A DNA stretch of 47,321 nt from Candidatus Magasanikiibacteriota bacterium (GCA_002716765.1 PBBY01000016.1:1-47321), one strand, 5' to 3'. Counted from the first letter of the stretch, positions 33,231 through 42,659 are shown. Program-made: numbers and translations. Notes: a model not told the origin generated them from the sequence alone.

Positions 33231-33240
33231 ACGATAAAAT

Positions 33241-33639
33241 TCATTCCTGAGTAACGTTCTCAGAAAAATGTAGTGATAATTTAAATAGCGACAAAAATAT
33301 GAGTATTCCAAAAAATATAATAATATTCCACGTATTTAACACCGCTTTACTCTGTAAGTATAATAGTGCCAACACAATACAGCTAGTAGTAAACCCAAGG
33401 ACAAACGTTTTGTGAACATACTTATACATAGGTAATTTTTGGCGCAAAAATAATAAGGAGAGTAGAAAAGTAATAAGTGCGACCGTTCCCAACACACTTA
33501 AAAAAAGTGTGATGTAGAAAAAGATAAAACCAATACCAGTATCTCTAAATGGATCCACATTAAACAAGACAAAAAACCAAGACACCCAACACAATACCGT
33601 AGCAAGGGTCATAATTAGTAAATACTGCTTTAATGTCAT
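33241..33639 (-). CDS. Four-helix membrane protein of unknown function
   Basis: A 132-aa hydrophobic protein with four predicted membrane helices (about 5-27, 37-62, 75-95 and 100-118) and a basic loop between the second and third. I start at ATG 33639 because the upstream TTG at 33675 gives an unlikely N-terminus. The family is not recognised. It ends 10 bp before proS and is probably the first gene of the proS-mre transcript. Similar small membrane proteins are common beside envelope genes, but no role can be stated. Confidence 0.7.
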   Translation of the reverse strand: MTLKQYLLIMTLATVLCWVSWFFVLFNVDPFRDTGIGFIFFYITLFLSVLGTVALITFLLSLLFLRQKLPMYKYVHKTFVLGFTTSCIVLALLYLQSKAVLNTWNIIIFFGILIFLSLFKLSLHFSENVTQE

Positions 33640-33680
33640 ATGGATTACGATAAATAATAAATCAAAAGGATCCAATATAC

Positions 33681-33705
33681 AAATAAAATAGCCTATTTCA
33701 GCTAT
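33681..33705 (-). terminator. Weak terminator after DciA-like gene
   Basis: Minus strand: ATAGC and GCTAT pair over 8 nt, followed by TTTATTT. The stem has only 5 bp. Confidence 0.4.
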
Positions 33706-33748
33706 ATTATTATTTTACTTGTTTTTTATGCAACTGGCAAGCCTTACT

Positions 33749-34048
33749 CTATGAGAGATAACGGATTCGGTCCACTTCTTTATTTCCTAGAATAGCATTA
33801 ATTTTTTTGACAATATTAGCCTGATTGATGCGAATTTCTTGCGACACCACAGAACTCGCGCAGGTAACCGTTAATGTTCTATTCTTTAGGAACAATGGCT
33901 TAATATCTGCAACATCTTTTTCTCCAAAATGTTCCTGGAATGCTTGTGTCGCTGCTTCTAGGACGCGTGCTGCTTCTAATTGATCCTTTACTGATTTGTG
34001 ACTATTCACTTTATTTTGAAGGGCATCCCCAACCGGTGTAAATACCAT
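33749..34048 (-). CDS. DciA-like protein (DUF721)
   Basis: A 99-aa protein matching the small DUF721/DciA fold: the LKNRTLTVTCASSVVSQEIR strand-helix segment followed by IVKKINAILGNKEVDRIRYL is characteristic. DciA loads the replicative helicase DnaB in bacteria without DnaC or DnaI. The long C-terminal disordered tail of many DciA proteins is absent. Start ATG 34048 gives the normal N-terminus. It stands between the methyltransferase and the proS transcript. Confidence 0.72.
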   Translation of the reverse strand: MVFTPVGDALQNKVNSHKSVKDQLEAARVLEAATQAFQEHFGEKDVADIKPLFLKNRTLTVTCASSVVSQEIRINQANIVKKINAILGNKEVDRIRYLS

Positions 34049-34162
34049 AGTAAAATTCTATAACAAATAAATGAGTACTATATCACCAAGACATGGTAAT
34101 GAATACAAGTCTAGTGTACCACCCTTTAAAAAATATTTCCAGTCTTTTGCATAAAAAACCTT

Positions 34163-34672
34163 TTATACAATATATACTCGTATATTATCTTTAGTCTCCT
34201 TAGGCTCCCAACAAGGAAATGTAAAGGCATAAGACACCACCCTACTTCCAGGTTTCATCTCTTTTTGAATTTTTTTCTTCAGTTTTTCCATTTTTGGCCC
34301 CATAAAGAAAAGGGTAAGCACATCTACGCCAGTAAGATCCATTGTCCACAAGTCTTTTCGCAAAAATGTAATATTATTCTTTTTTCGTGCCTTCCAAATA
34401 CTCCAATAATATAATAATGGATTTATTTCTATACCTATTACTTTTTGTGCAAATGGGGCTGCTTCTAGTACTATTCTACCATCTCCTGAACCTAGATCTA
34501 ACACCGTGTCTGTGGGCGCAACTTGAGCCATCTCTATCATTGTTTTTACTTGTTTTTTGTTTGTTGGTACATACGGTGCTGCAGTGACCATGGCGTAAAG
34601 GGTGTACAAGATGAAAACAGTGACGAAACCGTACACAATAATAAGAAAAATATAAGTAGATACGATTATCAT
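34163..34672 (-). CDS. Membrane-anchored class I SAM-dependent methyltransferase
   Basis: A 169-aa protein. Residues about 5-27 are a membrane helix. A compact Rossmann methyltransferase follows with the SAM-binding VLDLGSGDGRIV motif, an acidic residue after the second strand (GIEINP) and a later DVLTLFFMG strand. It is a short family often annotated only as a class I methyltransferase; some relatives methylate proteins, but the target is not predictable. It starts 8 bp after the helicase-nuclease stop and is likely co-transcribed with it. Confidence 0.82.
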   Translation of the reverse strand: MIIVSTYIFLIIVYGFVTVFILYTLYAMVTAAPYVPTNKKQVKTMIEMAQVAPTDTVLDLGSGDGRIVLEAAPFAQKVIGIEINPLLYYWSIWKARKKNNITFLRKDLWTMDLTGVDVLTLFFMGPKMEKLKKKIQKEMKPGSRVVSYAFTFPCWEPKETKDNIRVYIV

Positions 34673-34680
34673 ATACTACA

Positions 34681-37629
34681 TTATACCCCATACTCACATA
34701 TATCCCTAAAATCGCAACGTGAGCAAATTTCTTTACTTGGTTTTGGGTCAAAATTTCTTGCGTGTAATGCATCAAGAGTACCGGTAATTTTGTCTCGCAT
34801 TTTTTCTAAATCTTTATTCTTTCCAATAAATGCTGTTTGTATATTATCGTTAACATAGAAAAAAGTTAATTTGGCTACTTTACCAAAATTTCTATACTCT
34901 GGTAGTGACTCTGCGGCTATTTGATACAATAATAACTGCTCCTTATCTTGTGTTTGCAACTTTTCCTTACTTTTTCCTGTTTTATAATCAATAATCTCTA
35001 TTGACCCATCTTCTTGCTGATCAATTCTGTCTATTTTTCCTTTTATAATGTATGGCCCAACTTGGATCTTAAACCCACTCTCTAGAAAAAGCGGTACTTG
35101 CCAATTGTCTTTATTTGCGGCATAAAATATCTGTAATATATCTTTTCCCTTTTTGTAATATTCCTCTTTTTGTTTTGCGTCCAAATACCAATCATCTATC
35201 CAACAATTTTCATATAATTGCAGTAAATCTGCAAGTGTTGGCGCACCTATTCCTTGTATCTTTTTAGTTTTTGGCGGTACATCAAATAGAGATGCCTGTT
35301 TTGCACTATTCATTTCTTGTACGCGAAGGTAAAATTTGTGCAATGTATTATGAATAGTGTTTCCAAAACTAAAAGAAGCGTTTCCTCGAATTGGAATTTT
35401 TAGGATATGGGCAAGTTTGTATTGATACGGACATGTCTGATAATTTCTTATTTGTGAAAAAGAAAATGTTTTTGGTAATGGATATAGGACATTTTTGTCA
35501 ATTTTTTTATGGTTAACACTTTTTTTCCTTGGGTTACATAAGGAAGTCACACCTCTTTGTCTAATATCAGACTTTTTTTCAGCTTTATCTTTTTCCTCAT
35601 CACCAAAACCAATCTCTGTTAAAAACCTGCTCAATTTCTTTTTTCTTACGCCACCATAATTTTCTGCACTAAGAAAATATAATTGTTTTTTTGCCCGGGT
35701 AACTGCGACATAAAACAAGCGTCTCTCTTCTTGAAAATGATAGTCACCTTCTGGAAGTGTCTCATTAACTAGATCAAGCGGTAATTCAATACCTCCCCCT
35801 CTTCTTCGAGACGGGAATCTGTCCTCAACCATGTTTACCATAAAAACATAATCAAATTCCAACCCTTTTGATGCATGGATCGTAAGAATTTGTACCGCAT
35901 TATCTGATTCCTCCATCTTTTGAACTATGCCACTATCCCCTGCTTGAACTCTATAATCTATATAGGTTAAAAATGATGCAACCGTTGGCTCTGGAGCAGA
36001 TTCCTCAAACCGTACAATCATGTCGAAAAACTGTTGTAGTTGTTGTATTTGTTTTATTACCTGACCATTTCCAGCAGACTCTTCTTTAGTGAGGTAGGCA
36101 AGATAACCACTTTTTTCAAGAAATTCATATAATAATATCGATGGTTTTTCTATTTGTGTTTTCTTTACCCCGTCGGCAATAAGCGTAAGTAGCTTTTGTG
36201 CTGTTTTTATCCCCGAATCCGAAAGAAGAAACTCTTTTGCACGTCGTAATCCAAAATAATACGAAATAGCTTTTTTCTTACACATAAATAAGAGTTTCTG
36301 CAAATCATGCGGTTCGAGTGCTAAACACGGTAATGAAAGTAATCTATATATTGCAGATGATTCACGATAACTGTGAATTGCTCGTAAAAAGCCCATACAA
36401 TCCAAAACTATTCGCTGACGAAATAGCCCAGCGGTTGCCAAAAACACATATGGAATACCGTGGCGCTCCAACACTTCTATACACGGTTTTGCGTGTGAAT
36501 TTGCTCGAATTAAAATGGCAACATTATGTAGCGGCACATCTGGATTACACCTCTTGATTTCAATAATTTTTTCTGCCATTTTTTGCATCTCTTCTTGCGC
36601 GGTTTGTGTATGAATATGCACCACTTTTGACCCGTGATTATTAACCGCTTCTAAGTGCTTTTTTATACCAAGTTTTTGTTCTAGTCGATCTGGATTATTT
36701 TTTTGAATTGCCGTATATGCTGTATCTAAAATTTCTTGACCAGATCTATAATTTTTTTGTAAGACAATTTCCTTTGCTTGTGGATAATCTTCTTTAAATC
36801 GTAAAATATTAGACACGCTCGCACCACGAAACGCATAAATACTTTGATCATCGTCTCCCACAACAGTCAACTGTGATTGTTGTGCGAGTAACTGCACCAA
36901 CCGGTATTGCGCCCAATTTACATCCTGAAACTCATCGACCAAAATATATGGAAACTGCCCTTGTAATTCAGTAAGTATCTGTGGTTTTTCTTCTAGAATT
37001 TTCACACAATAATACACCAAATCTCCAAAATCTAAACGTTCGTTATCTAATAATAATTGATTATACACTTTGTATGCATTGGCAATTTCTTTGTATCTTA
37101 CTTTTTCCTCGGTAGAAAGCGCCTGATTACATGATGATTGTTTTTTTACAAAATCCAAATACTTCGTTGGGCTTATTAATTCATCTTTGCACTTAGAAAA
37201 ATGTTGCAAAAGTGCGTGGATATGTCTATTTGGACTCCCCATCGGCCTGTAATAATCCAAATCGAAGCTATGTAGGTTTTCTCGCACAAGCATCCAAGCT
37301 TCAATTTCTGTTACCACAGAAAAGTGATCTGAAATTCCAATAGATAGGGCATGCTTTTCTAATAGTTTCTGACAAAACGCATGGAACGTGGAAATATGAA
37401 TATCTACATACCCAAAATCTAGCATAGCATCTATTCTCTCTGTCATTTCGGCTGCAGCTTTTTCGGTAAATGTTAGAGCGAGGATATGTTCTGGCCTAGC
37501 AAGACCTTTTTCTACAATATGTGCAAATTTATGTGCAACTACTGTGGTTTTTCCTGTTCCAGCTCCTGCAATAATAAGAAGTGGTCCTTTTGTGTATGCT
37601 ACTGCCTTTTTTTGTGCGTCATTTAACAT
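34681..37629 (-). CDS. UvrD/PcrA-type helicase fused to a Fe-S PD-(D/E)XK nuclease
   Basis: A 982-aa protein from ATG 37629. Residues 1-700 are a superfamily 1A helicase: Walker A AGAGTGKT at 21-28, FTEKAAAEM, VDEFQD, GDDDQSIYAFRG and VAVTRAKKQL. The C-terminal 260 residues are a RecB/AddB-type nuclease with D867, D881 and K883 (IIDYKTG). C733 and the C969-x2-C972-x5-C978 cluster fit a 4Fe-4S staple as in AddB and Cas4. The architecture suggests processing of double-strand DNA ends in one chain, replacing RecBCD or AddAB; simple mismatch-type unwinding is less likely. A promoter precedes it at 37651-37679. Confidence 0.93.
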   Translation of the reverse strand: MLNDAQKKAVAYTKGPLLIIAGAGTGKTTVVAHKFAHIVEKGLARPEHILALTFTEKAAAEMTERIDAMLDFGYVDIHISTFHAFCQKLLEKHALSIGISDHFSVVTEIEAWMLVRENLHSFDLDYYRPMGSPNRHIHALLQHFSKCKDELISPTKYLDFVKKQSSCNQALSTEEKVRYKEIANAYKVYNQLLLDNERLDFGDLVYYCVKILEEKPQILTELQGQFPYILVDEFQDVNWAQYRLVQLLAQQSQLTVVGDDDQSIYAFRGASVSNILRFKEDYPQAKEIVLQKNYRSGQEILDTAYTAIQKNNPDRLEQKLGIKKHLEAVNNHGSKVVHIHTQTAQEEMQKMAEKIIEIKRCNPDVPLHNVAILIRANSHAKPCIEVLERHGIPYVFLATAGLFRQRIVLDCMGFLRAIHSYRESSAIYRLLSLPCLALEPHDLQKLLFMCKKKAISYYFGLRRAKEFLLSDSGIKTAQKLLTLIADGVKKTQIEKPSILLYEFLEKSGYLAYLTKEESAGNGQVIKQIQQLQQFFDMIVRFEESAPEPTVASFLTYIDYRVQAGDSGIVQKMEESDNAVQILTIHASKGLEFDYVFMVNMVEDRFPSRRRGGGIELPLDLVNETLPEGDYHFQEERRLFYVAVTRAKKQLYFLSAENYGGVRKKKLSRFLTEIGFGDEEKDKAEKKSDIRQRGVTSLCNPRKKSVNHKKIDKNVLYPLPKTFSFSQIRNYQTCPYQYKLAHILKIPIRGNASFSFGNTIHNTLHKFYLRVQEMNSAKQASLFDVPPKTKKIQGIGAPTLADLLQLYENCWIDDWYLDAKQKEEYYKKGKDILQIFYAANKDNWQVPLFLESGFKIQVGPYIIKGKIDRIDQQEDGSIEIIDYKTGKSKEKLQTQDKEQLLLYQIAAESLPEYRNFGKVAKLTFFYVNDNIQTAFIGKNKDLEKMRDKITGTLDALHARNFDPKPSKEICSRCDFRDICEYGV

Positions 37630-37650
37630 AAATATGTCTTTATTGCTCCT

Positions 37651-37679
37651 ATTGTAACGCAAAAAAAGGACAAAAGCAA
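37651..37679 (-). promoter_or_regulatory. Promoter of helicase-nuclease gene
   Basis: Minus strand: TTGCTT (37674-37679), 17-bp spacer, TACAAT (37651-37656). The -35 overlaps the T-run of the preceding terminator. Confidence 0.6.
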
Positions 37680-37701
37680 AAAATAGCCATTTGGCTACTT
37701 T
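37678..37701 (-). terminator. Terminator after pilin-like gene
   Basis: Minus strand: a 9-bp stem (37693-37701 with 37680-37688, one G-T pair), 4-nt loop, and six T residues. Confidence 0.8.
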
Positions 37702-37717
37702 TGTGTAATATTTTCTA

Positions 37718-38149
37718 TTATTTATGGTCTAAAATCGCTGGTGGTATTTCTCTCTCAAAACATACCTCTCCTTTTTTGTGCTTCCAAGAAATTACAGGAC
37801 GAGCATTATGGTATGGCGCTCTTTCTAGATATTCCATATTATTCTCTGTACTAAAATGTGCGCAAATACTATAGGTTTTTTTATCTATGACGGTATATCT
37901 GTATTCTTTTCCAGTTTCTGGATCGGTAGTATCCTGAAAATATGCTGTATCTGAAAGAGAGTCTGGGAGTGTTTGATCATGTTCTTCGTAAAAATCAATA
38001 ATACGATTATATAAATAGGTCATATCATCTATTCGCTGCTCGTCGTATCTTTCGGCTCGTGCTTGTGATGGGCTTCCTGCTAAATATATCCCGGAAACTG
38101 CGGCAATGATACAAATAGCTAAGATACTGTGTGGAAGATATTTTTTCAT
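37718..38149 (-). CDS. Small secreted or pilin-like single-span protein
   Basis: A 143-aa protein from ATG 38149. A basic start (MKKYLPH) leads into one hydrophobic helix (about 8-25), ending in AGSPSQARA, which could be a signal peptidase site. The rest is soluble with LYNRIIDFYEEHDQTLPDSL and DPETGKEYRYTV, the spacing seen in pseudopilin-like proteins of Patescibacteria. There is no classical G-F-x4-E pilin cleavage motif. It follows the DUF5671-like gene by 4 bp, so the two are co-expressed. Function unknown. Confidence 0.72.
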   Translation of the reverse strand: MKKYLPHSILAICIIAAVSGIYLAGSPSQARAERYDEQRIDDMTYLYNRIIDFYEEHDQTLPDSLSDTAYFQDTTDPETGKEYRYTVIDKKTYSICAHFSTENNMEYLERAPYHNARPVISWKHKKGEVCFEREIPPAILDHK

Positions 38150-38153
38150 ACAT

Positions 38154-38624
38154 TTATTCCCTTGTGGTTGTGTAAAAGTACCACCCAACTGAAAAAGCAA
38201 CAAATAATACACTGAGCAATTTAAGAATAAAACGCAATGTTAATTCTCCACCTAATAATACGTTTACTAAAGTACCACAAGAAATAAGTATAATAAGTGC
38301 AGCAATAAACATGGTTAAATACACTAGCCATTTTCTAATGCGCATATCTTTTACTGCAGCATTTTTTGTGTATTCTCTCTTTAAGTATTTGGCAATTCCC
38401 ACAAACACCGGAAGCATAACAATAAAAAATGACAATGCACCGCGGAGCCGCTCTTTTGCAAAACGGATTTCGTACCCTGGATCAAGAATATCTGGAATAG
38501 TGATATTAATAATTTGAAATGTAATAATAATAAACGTAATTGCACTTACATAAAGTGTAATCATGAGTAGTAGATGGAGAAAAAAATATTTTGGCAAATG
38601 TTTTTCTTTGTGTTGTCTTGTCAT
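38154..38624 (-). CDS. DUF5671-like four-span membrane protein
   Basis: A 156-aa membrane protein with four hydrophobic helices (about 15-40, 62-82, 98-120 and 128-150). The loop RFAKERLRGALSFFIVMLPVFVG with flanking charges fits my recollection of the DUF5671 family, frequent in Patescibacteria and of unknown function. An extended -10 promoter (38645-38653) lies just upstream with a leader of about 14 nt. It forms a two-gene unit with the pilin-like gene. Confidence 0.72.
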   Translation of the reverse strand: MTRQHKEKHLPKYFFLHLLLMITLYVSAITFIIITFQIINITIPDILDPGYEIRFAKERLRGALSFFIVMLPVFVGIAKYLKREYTKNAAVKDMRIRKWLVYLTMFIAALIILISCGTLVNVLLGGELTLRFILKLLSVLFVAFSVGWYFYTTTRE

Positions 38625-38644
38625 AAATATATGTTATATATTCA

Positions 38645-38653
38645 AGTATATCA
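38645..38653 (-). promoter_or_regulatory. Extended -10 promoter of DUF5671-like gene
   Basis: Minus strand TGATATACT. There is no recognisable -35. Confidence 0.55.
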
Positions 38654-38681
38654 TGTTTTTTTGGTATTTTCCATACATAGT

Positions 38682-40637
38682 CTATTGTGTCATATTTTCT
38701 TCAATCATTGCATTTCTCATGGTGTGTATAATGTCCATATTCCGAGATATATTTACCACATTTGCAGGTGTAACACCATCACCCGCAAACCGAATGTTTT
38801 GCGTGCCGTTATTGTTATTTTTTGTTAAAACAAGTTCTGGATGTATAAGATTACTAATATTATGACAAGTAAGAAACGCATGGTTTGGGTGTCTATCAGA
38901 AAACAGACTAGTGCCCAAAAACTGTGTGTTTGGCATATACGACTCCCCTTCTAGGAGATGTAAAAGTGATGGCGCGATATCTATATGAGTGGCGATATCT
39001 GCCACCTTTTTTCCACCTAAACCTGGAACATGCATCATAAAAGGAGTCTCATTATAGGCATAAAAATCTTCTAAATTATTTGAATTAAATCCATAATACC
39101 TATGATCCGTAGTAATAACAACAATTGTATTATTAATGAGTTTTTTTGTTTCCAAAAGTGAAAATAATTCTTTAATTGCATTATCAATTGATGTAAGAAA
39201 TCCTAAATATGCCCGCACATCTGTTTCGGTGCGTAATTCTGATCGTGCAACTATGTCTTTTGGTAAATCACCACTATAGAGCATAAGCGGAATTCCACTT
39301 TTTTCTTCATGAGACTTCATTTCTGAAAATATATGCGGTGCATGGGAACTGTATCCAATAATCTGTGCAAAAACTGGTGCATCTGATTTTTCTATATATT
39401 CTACCGCGTCTTTAAGCACCACCCCATCATATATTTTCGGATAAGGGTATTTTGGCATAAACATCATATTGTTAAATCCCCACTTTGGGCCCAACACATC
39501 TCTACTCCAAAATTCTGACCTGTTTGCATGAAAAACGGCAGTATTATACGAATATTCTTCTGACAGTATTTGAGGCAAACACGTATATTGATTTTCTGCG
39601 CCAACACTTGGAATTGGCCGAGACCCATGTGGATAAAAACTACAAAGCGAAGCAAACTCTGCATCAATTGTGTGACATCCATTTGGATAAAATGAGTCTG
39701 TGTGAACGCTTTCTTTTCTCTTTTTTACCAAAAATGGCATAGCATTTGCACCATTTTCCATGCCCCAAGATGACACAGATTCTAACTGATAGATAATAAT
39801 ATGTGGTTTTGACGAAAACCTTGGAAGTATATTTTTTTTCTCTAACACAGCACTATTTATATGTAATTGTGAATTAAGTGTATTAATCTGTGAACGCAAC
39901 ACAGCGTATGGTGTTTTCTTTGCTTCTTTTTTTTCTACAGCAATATCAGAATAGCCCAGAATGTCTTTTTTATCCTGTGTAACAAAAGAATATACTTTTT
40001 TGTATGTTGCGTCTATTATATGCCCATATATACCATAATCTGCAACATAAGTTGCGCTATTCCACCAATCCTCTTTTGGATTATTTGAATAAAAATCAGC
40101 ATGATAAAATCCGGTAGAACTAATAAGGAGGCAGGCGCTGCAGGTAGAAAACACACGTTTCCATTCTGTGCTTTTTTGTGGTTGTGTTTTTTCTCCATGA
40201 AATGTTGTGGTAAATACCGAATCTAAAGTCCTGGAATGAAGCACAATAAGTGTTGCAGAAAAAATAAAGAAGGAAAGAGTTAGAAGATATATATGTAATG
40301 GAATAGTGCTATAAAATTCGCTTGCAGTTGAAATGAGCGTATACATATTTTGCCCAAACTCTGGATCAAGAAATGTTGAGAAGACTTGTATGTACGCAAA
40401 ATTTACCAAGGAATAGAGCGAGGTGAGAAAAAATAACACAATAGACCCAATCCGCCAACTAGTGTGCATAAACACAAGTGAAAGCGATACAAAAAATCCC
40501 GTAAGGAGTAGGATTGAAAAAAAAGTTAGCTTTGAAAATATTAAATCTAGACTGCGATAATACACCAAAAAATACACCATTGTGACAAAGGATAGTTGTA
40601 TATAGTAAGTCGACACGGTTATCCACTTTTTTTTCAT
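38682..40637 (-). CDS. LtaS-like membrane sulfatase-family phosphotransferase
   Basis: A 651-aa protein with five N-terminal membrane helices (about 8-150) and an extracellular alkaline-phosphatase/sulfatase-type domain from about 275. Likely catalytic residues are E286 (QLES), T323 (HTIDAEF, where LtaS has the nucleophilic Thr in TSxxEF) and D511-H512 (TTDH). LtaS transfers glycerol-phosphate from phosphatidylglycerol to build lipoteichoic acid; others of this fold add phosphoethanolamine. The presence of true lipoteichoic acid in this lineage is not established, so the substrate is left open. It has its own promoter. Confidence 0.85.
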   Translation of the reverse strand: MKKKWITVSTYYIQLSFVTMVYFLVYYRSLDLIFSKLTFFSILLLTGFFVSLSLVFMHTSWRIGSIVLFFLTSLYSLVNFAYIQVFSTFLDPEFGQNMYTLISTASEFYSTIPLHIYLLTLSFFIFSATLIVLHSRTLDSVFTTTFHGEKTQPQKSTEWKRVFSTCSACLLISSTGFYHADFYSNNPKEDWWNSATYVADYGIYGHIIDATYKKVYSFVTQDKKDILGYSDIAVEKKEAKKTPYAVLRSQINTLNSQLHINSAVLEKKNILPRFSSKPHIIIYQLESVSSWGMENGANAMPFLVKKRKESVHTDSFYPNGCHTIDAEFASLCSFYPHGSRPIPSVGAENQYTCLPQILSEEYSYNTAVFHANRSEFWSRDVLGPKWGFNNMMFMPKYPYPKIYDGVVLKDAVEYIEKSDAPVFAQIIGYSSHAPHIFSEMKSHEEKSGIPLMLYSGDLPKDIVARSELRTETDVRAYLGFLTSIDNAIKELFSLLETKKLINNTIVVITTDHRYYGFNSNNLEDFYAYNETPFMMHVPGLGGKKVADIATHIDIAPSLLHLLEGESYMPNTQFLGTSLFSDRHPNHAFLTCHNISNLIHPELVLTKNNNNGTQNIRFAGDGVTPANVVNISRNMDIIHTMRNAMIEENMTQ

Positions 40638-40662
40638 AAGCCGCGTTTAATTAAGTGGGCCA

Positions 40663-40691
40663 AGTATAGCAAAACAGCACAACTTTTTCAA
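40663..40691 (-). promoter_or_regulatory. Promoter of LtaS-like gene
   Basis: Minus strand: TTGAAA (40686-40691), 17-bp spacer, TATACT (40663-40668) with TGC before it. Confidence 0.75.
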
Positions 40692-40703
40692 GCCGGGCCA
40701 TAT

Positions 40704-40737
40704 AAAAAAACTCACGATATAGTGTGTGAGTTTTTTT
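40704..40737. terminator. Terminator of ABC exporter gene
   Basis: A 12-bp stem with A7 and T7 ends and a 10-nt loop. It works on both strands; the gene ending here is on the minus strand. Confidence 0.9.
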
Positions 40738-40743
40738 ATATAT

Positions 40744-42504
40744 TTATTCTACAAATCCACCAGCCTGCAGGTCCCACAGCTTTTTATACACACCCTTTTT
40801 CCTCTTTAATAATTGCTTGTGTGACCCATCTTCAATTATTTCCCCCTGTCCCATTACGATAATCCTATCCATATTCATAACAGTAGAAAGTCTATGAGCA
40901 ATAGCAATAACTGTTTTTCCTTGCATAAGTGTCTTAAGTGCATCTTGAATAAGTATTTCGGATTCGGAATCTAATGCCGACGTTGCTTCGTCTAATATAA
41001 GTATTGGTGCATTACGCAATATAGCTCTGGCAATGGCTATTCTTTGTCTTTCTCCTCCGGAAAGTTTTACCCCACGTTCACCAACTAACGTCTTATATCC
41101 CCCTTCTAAATCTTGAACAAACTCATGACAATGCGCTGACTTTGCTGCTGCAACCACCTCCTCTTGCGTGGCACCTGGTTTTCCATAGCGAATATTTTCT
41201 TCTAATGTTCTGTGAAAAAGAATTGGATCTTGCGGCACAAAACTTATTGCGCGATGCAGTGAATTTTGTGTCATGCGAGCAATATCTTGACCATCTATAC
41301 ACACCCTTCCTTTTGTTACGTCAAATGTTCGTAAAAGGAGTTTTACTACTGTTGATTTCCCTGCACCACTTTGACCAACGAGTCCAATTTTTTGTCCCCC
41401 TTTTATAGAAAGAGAGAAATCTTTTAAAATTGTTCTTGTTCTATTATAATTGAACCCAACATGATCGAATACTATTTCTCCTTTTTTTGTTACTAGGTTT
41501 TTTGCTTTTTTCTTATCGGTAATATCATGCGGTGTATCAAATACTTCTGCCATCTCTTTTGAGTCTGCAAGCACCTCAAAAAACCGCCTAAAAACATACC
41601 CAAGACTCTGAACCCTGCTAAACAGAAGTAAAAGATAGGACTGAAACAAGACAAAGTCTCCAGCAGTCATAAAACCTTGTTGCCAAAAATGAATACCATA
41701 ATAAAATACAAGAAACTCAACAACTATTACTAAAATCTGTTGAAACGTTTCAAAATACTGGTCAATATTCCACCTAAAACGGCGCAAACCTGTAAGAGAC
41801 TTCATGGCACGATAATAATGCTCTCCTTCTCTGTTATACCCATTAAATAACCGAACATTTTCATGATTTGTGATTGTGTCTGCTAAAATTGCCGTACCTT
41901 TCGAATCTAATTCTGCTTGTTTAATGTCGTACCTACTTTTAAAACGAACAAAGATAGTGTTTATAACAATAAAACAAATCAGCCACACAACAACAATATA
42001 GCCAAAAAGTGGTTGTTTTGAAAATAATACAACAAATACAAATCCAAATTCTGCGATAAGAGGTAAAAAGTTCCACAAAAACATGTCACTTAAATTCTCA
42101 AATCCAGTAGCAAAACGATTGACTTTTTTTACCAGTGAGCCAACAAAAATATTATTAAAAAAATTCGCAGAGTGTCCATGGATATACAAAAAACATGAAG
42201 AAGATAAATCTCGTATTCCACTTGTTTGAAAATATGCTGCGGAAAAATTTGCTGAACGCCAGAAAGCCCATGATATCCCATGAATAACCAGGATACTTGT
42301 GATAATTTCTACAAGCCTACCGCTAACATCACTTTCAATCACTGAATTTGACACAATATCAAAAAACTCCTTGTAATATAGCGGAGCTAATAGGTTTATA
42401 ATACACGCAGCCAATGTACTAAAAGTAGCCACTAACGAGGTTTTCCAATAGGTTTTTAGCGTAGCGCCATATTTTTGTAGAACAATTTTTGTATACAGTT
42501 TCAT
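40744..42504 (-). CDS. ABC exporter, fused permease and ATPase (MsbA-like)
   Basis: A 586-aa half-transporter. Residues 1-320 hold six membrane helices. The ATPase has Walker A GQSGAGKST, Q-loop FVPQDP, signature LSGGERQRIAIARAIL, Walker B ILILDEATSALD and H-loop IAHRLST. It would act as a homodimer exporting lipid, peptide or drug. Its neighbours (an envelope sulfatase and metK) do not identify a substrate. It is monocistronic, between the metK terminator and its own strong terminator. Confidence 0.93.
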   Translation of the reverse strand: MKLYTKIVLQKYGATLKTYWKTSLVATFSTLAACIINLLAPLYYKEFFDIVSNSVIESDVSGRLVEIITSILVIHGISWAFWRSANFSAAYFQTSGIRDLSSSCFLYIHGHSANFFNNIFVGSLVKKVNRFATGFENLSDMFLWNFLPLIAEFGFVFVVLFSKQPLFGYIVVVWLICFIVINTIFVRFKSRYDIKQAELDSKGTAILADTITNHENVRLFNGYNREGEHYYRAMKSLTGLRRFRWNIDQYFETFQQILVIVVEFLVFYYGIHFWQQGFMTAGDFVLFQSYLLLLFSRVQSLGYVFRRFFEVLADSKEMAEVFDTPHDITDKKKAKNLVTKKGEIVFDHVGFNYNRTRTILKDFSLSIKGGQKIGLVGQSGAGKSTVVKLLLRTFDVTKGRVCIDGQDIARMTQNSLHRAISFVPQDPILFHRTLEENIRYGKPGATQEEVVAAAKSAHCHEFVQDLEGGYKTLVGERGVKLSGGERQRIAIARAILRNAPILILDEATSALDSESEILIQDALKTLMQGKTVIAIAHRLSTVMNMDRIIVMGQGEIIEDGSHKQLLKRKKGVYKKLWDLQAGGFVE

Positions 42505-42579
42505 GCGTAAATAGTTATAACACTTCCTTTACCTTAGTAGACGTAAAAATACGTAAAATGTTACAGAGTGCATAGAAAT

Positions 42580-42588
42580 AGTATAGCA
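42580..42588 (-). promoter_or_regulatory. Extended -10 promoter of ABC exporter
   Basis: Minus strand TGCTATACT. The -35 position falls in the T-run of the metK terminator. The leader is about 70 nt and includes a small ACGTA/TACGT hairpin. Confidence 0.6.
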
Positions 42589-42600
42589 TATTTCTGACAT

Positions 42601-42646
42601 AACAAAAAAAACACTCGTCTTATGGTGTCTGAGTGTTTTTTTTGTT
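42601..42646 (-). terminator. Terminator of metK
   Basis: A perfect 16-bp stem (42601-42616 with 42631-42646), 14-nt loop, with eight consecutive T in the descending arm. Confidence 0.9.
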
Positions 42647-42659
42647 TATCAGTAACAAT

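Noticed and set aside
33231-33311. N-terminal extension of ProRS
   Set aside because: It overlaps the preceding membrane-protein gene and encodes an aromatic-rich stretch unlike ProRS; ATG 33230 gives the normal start.
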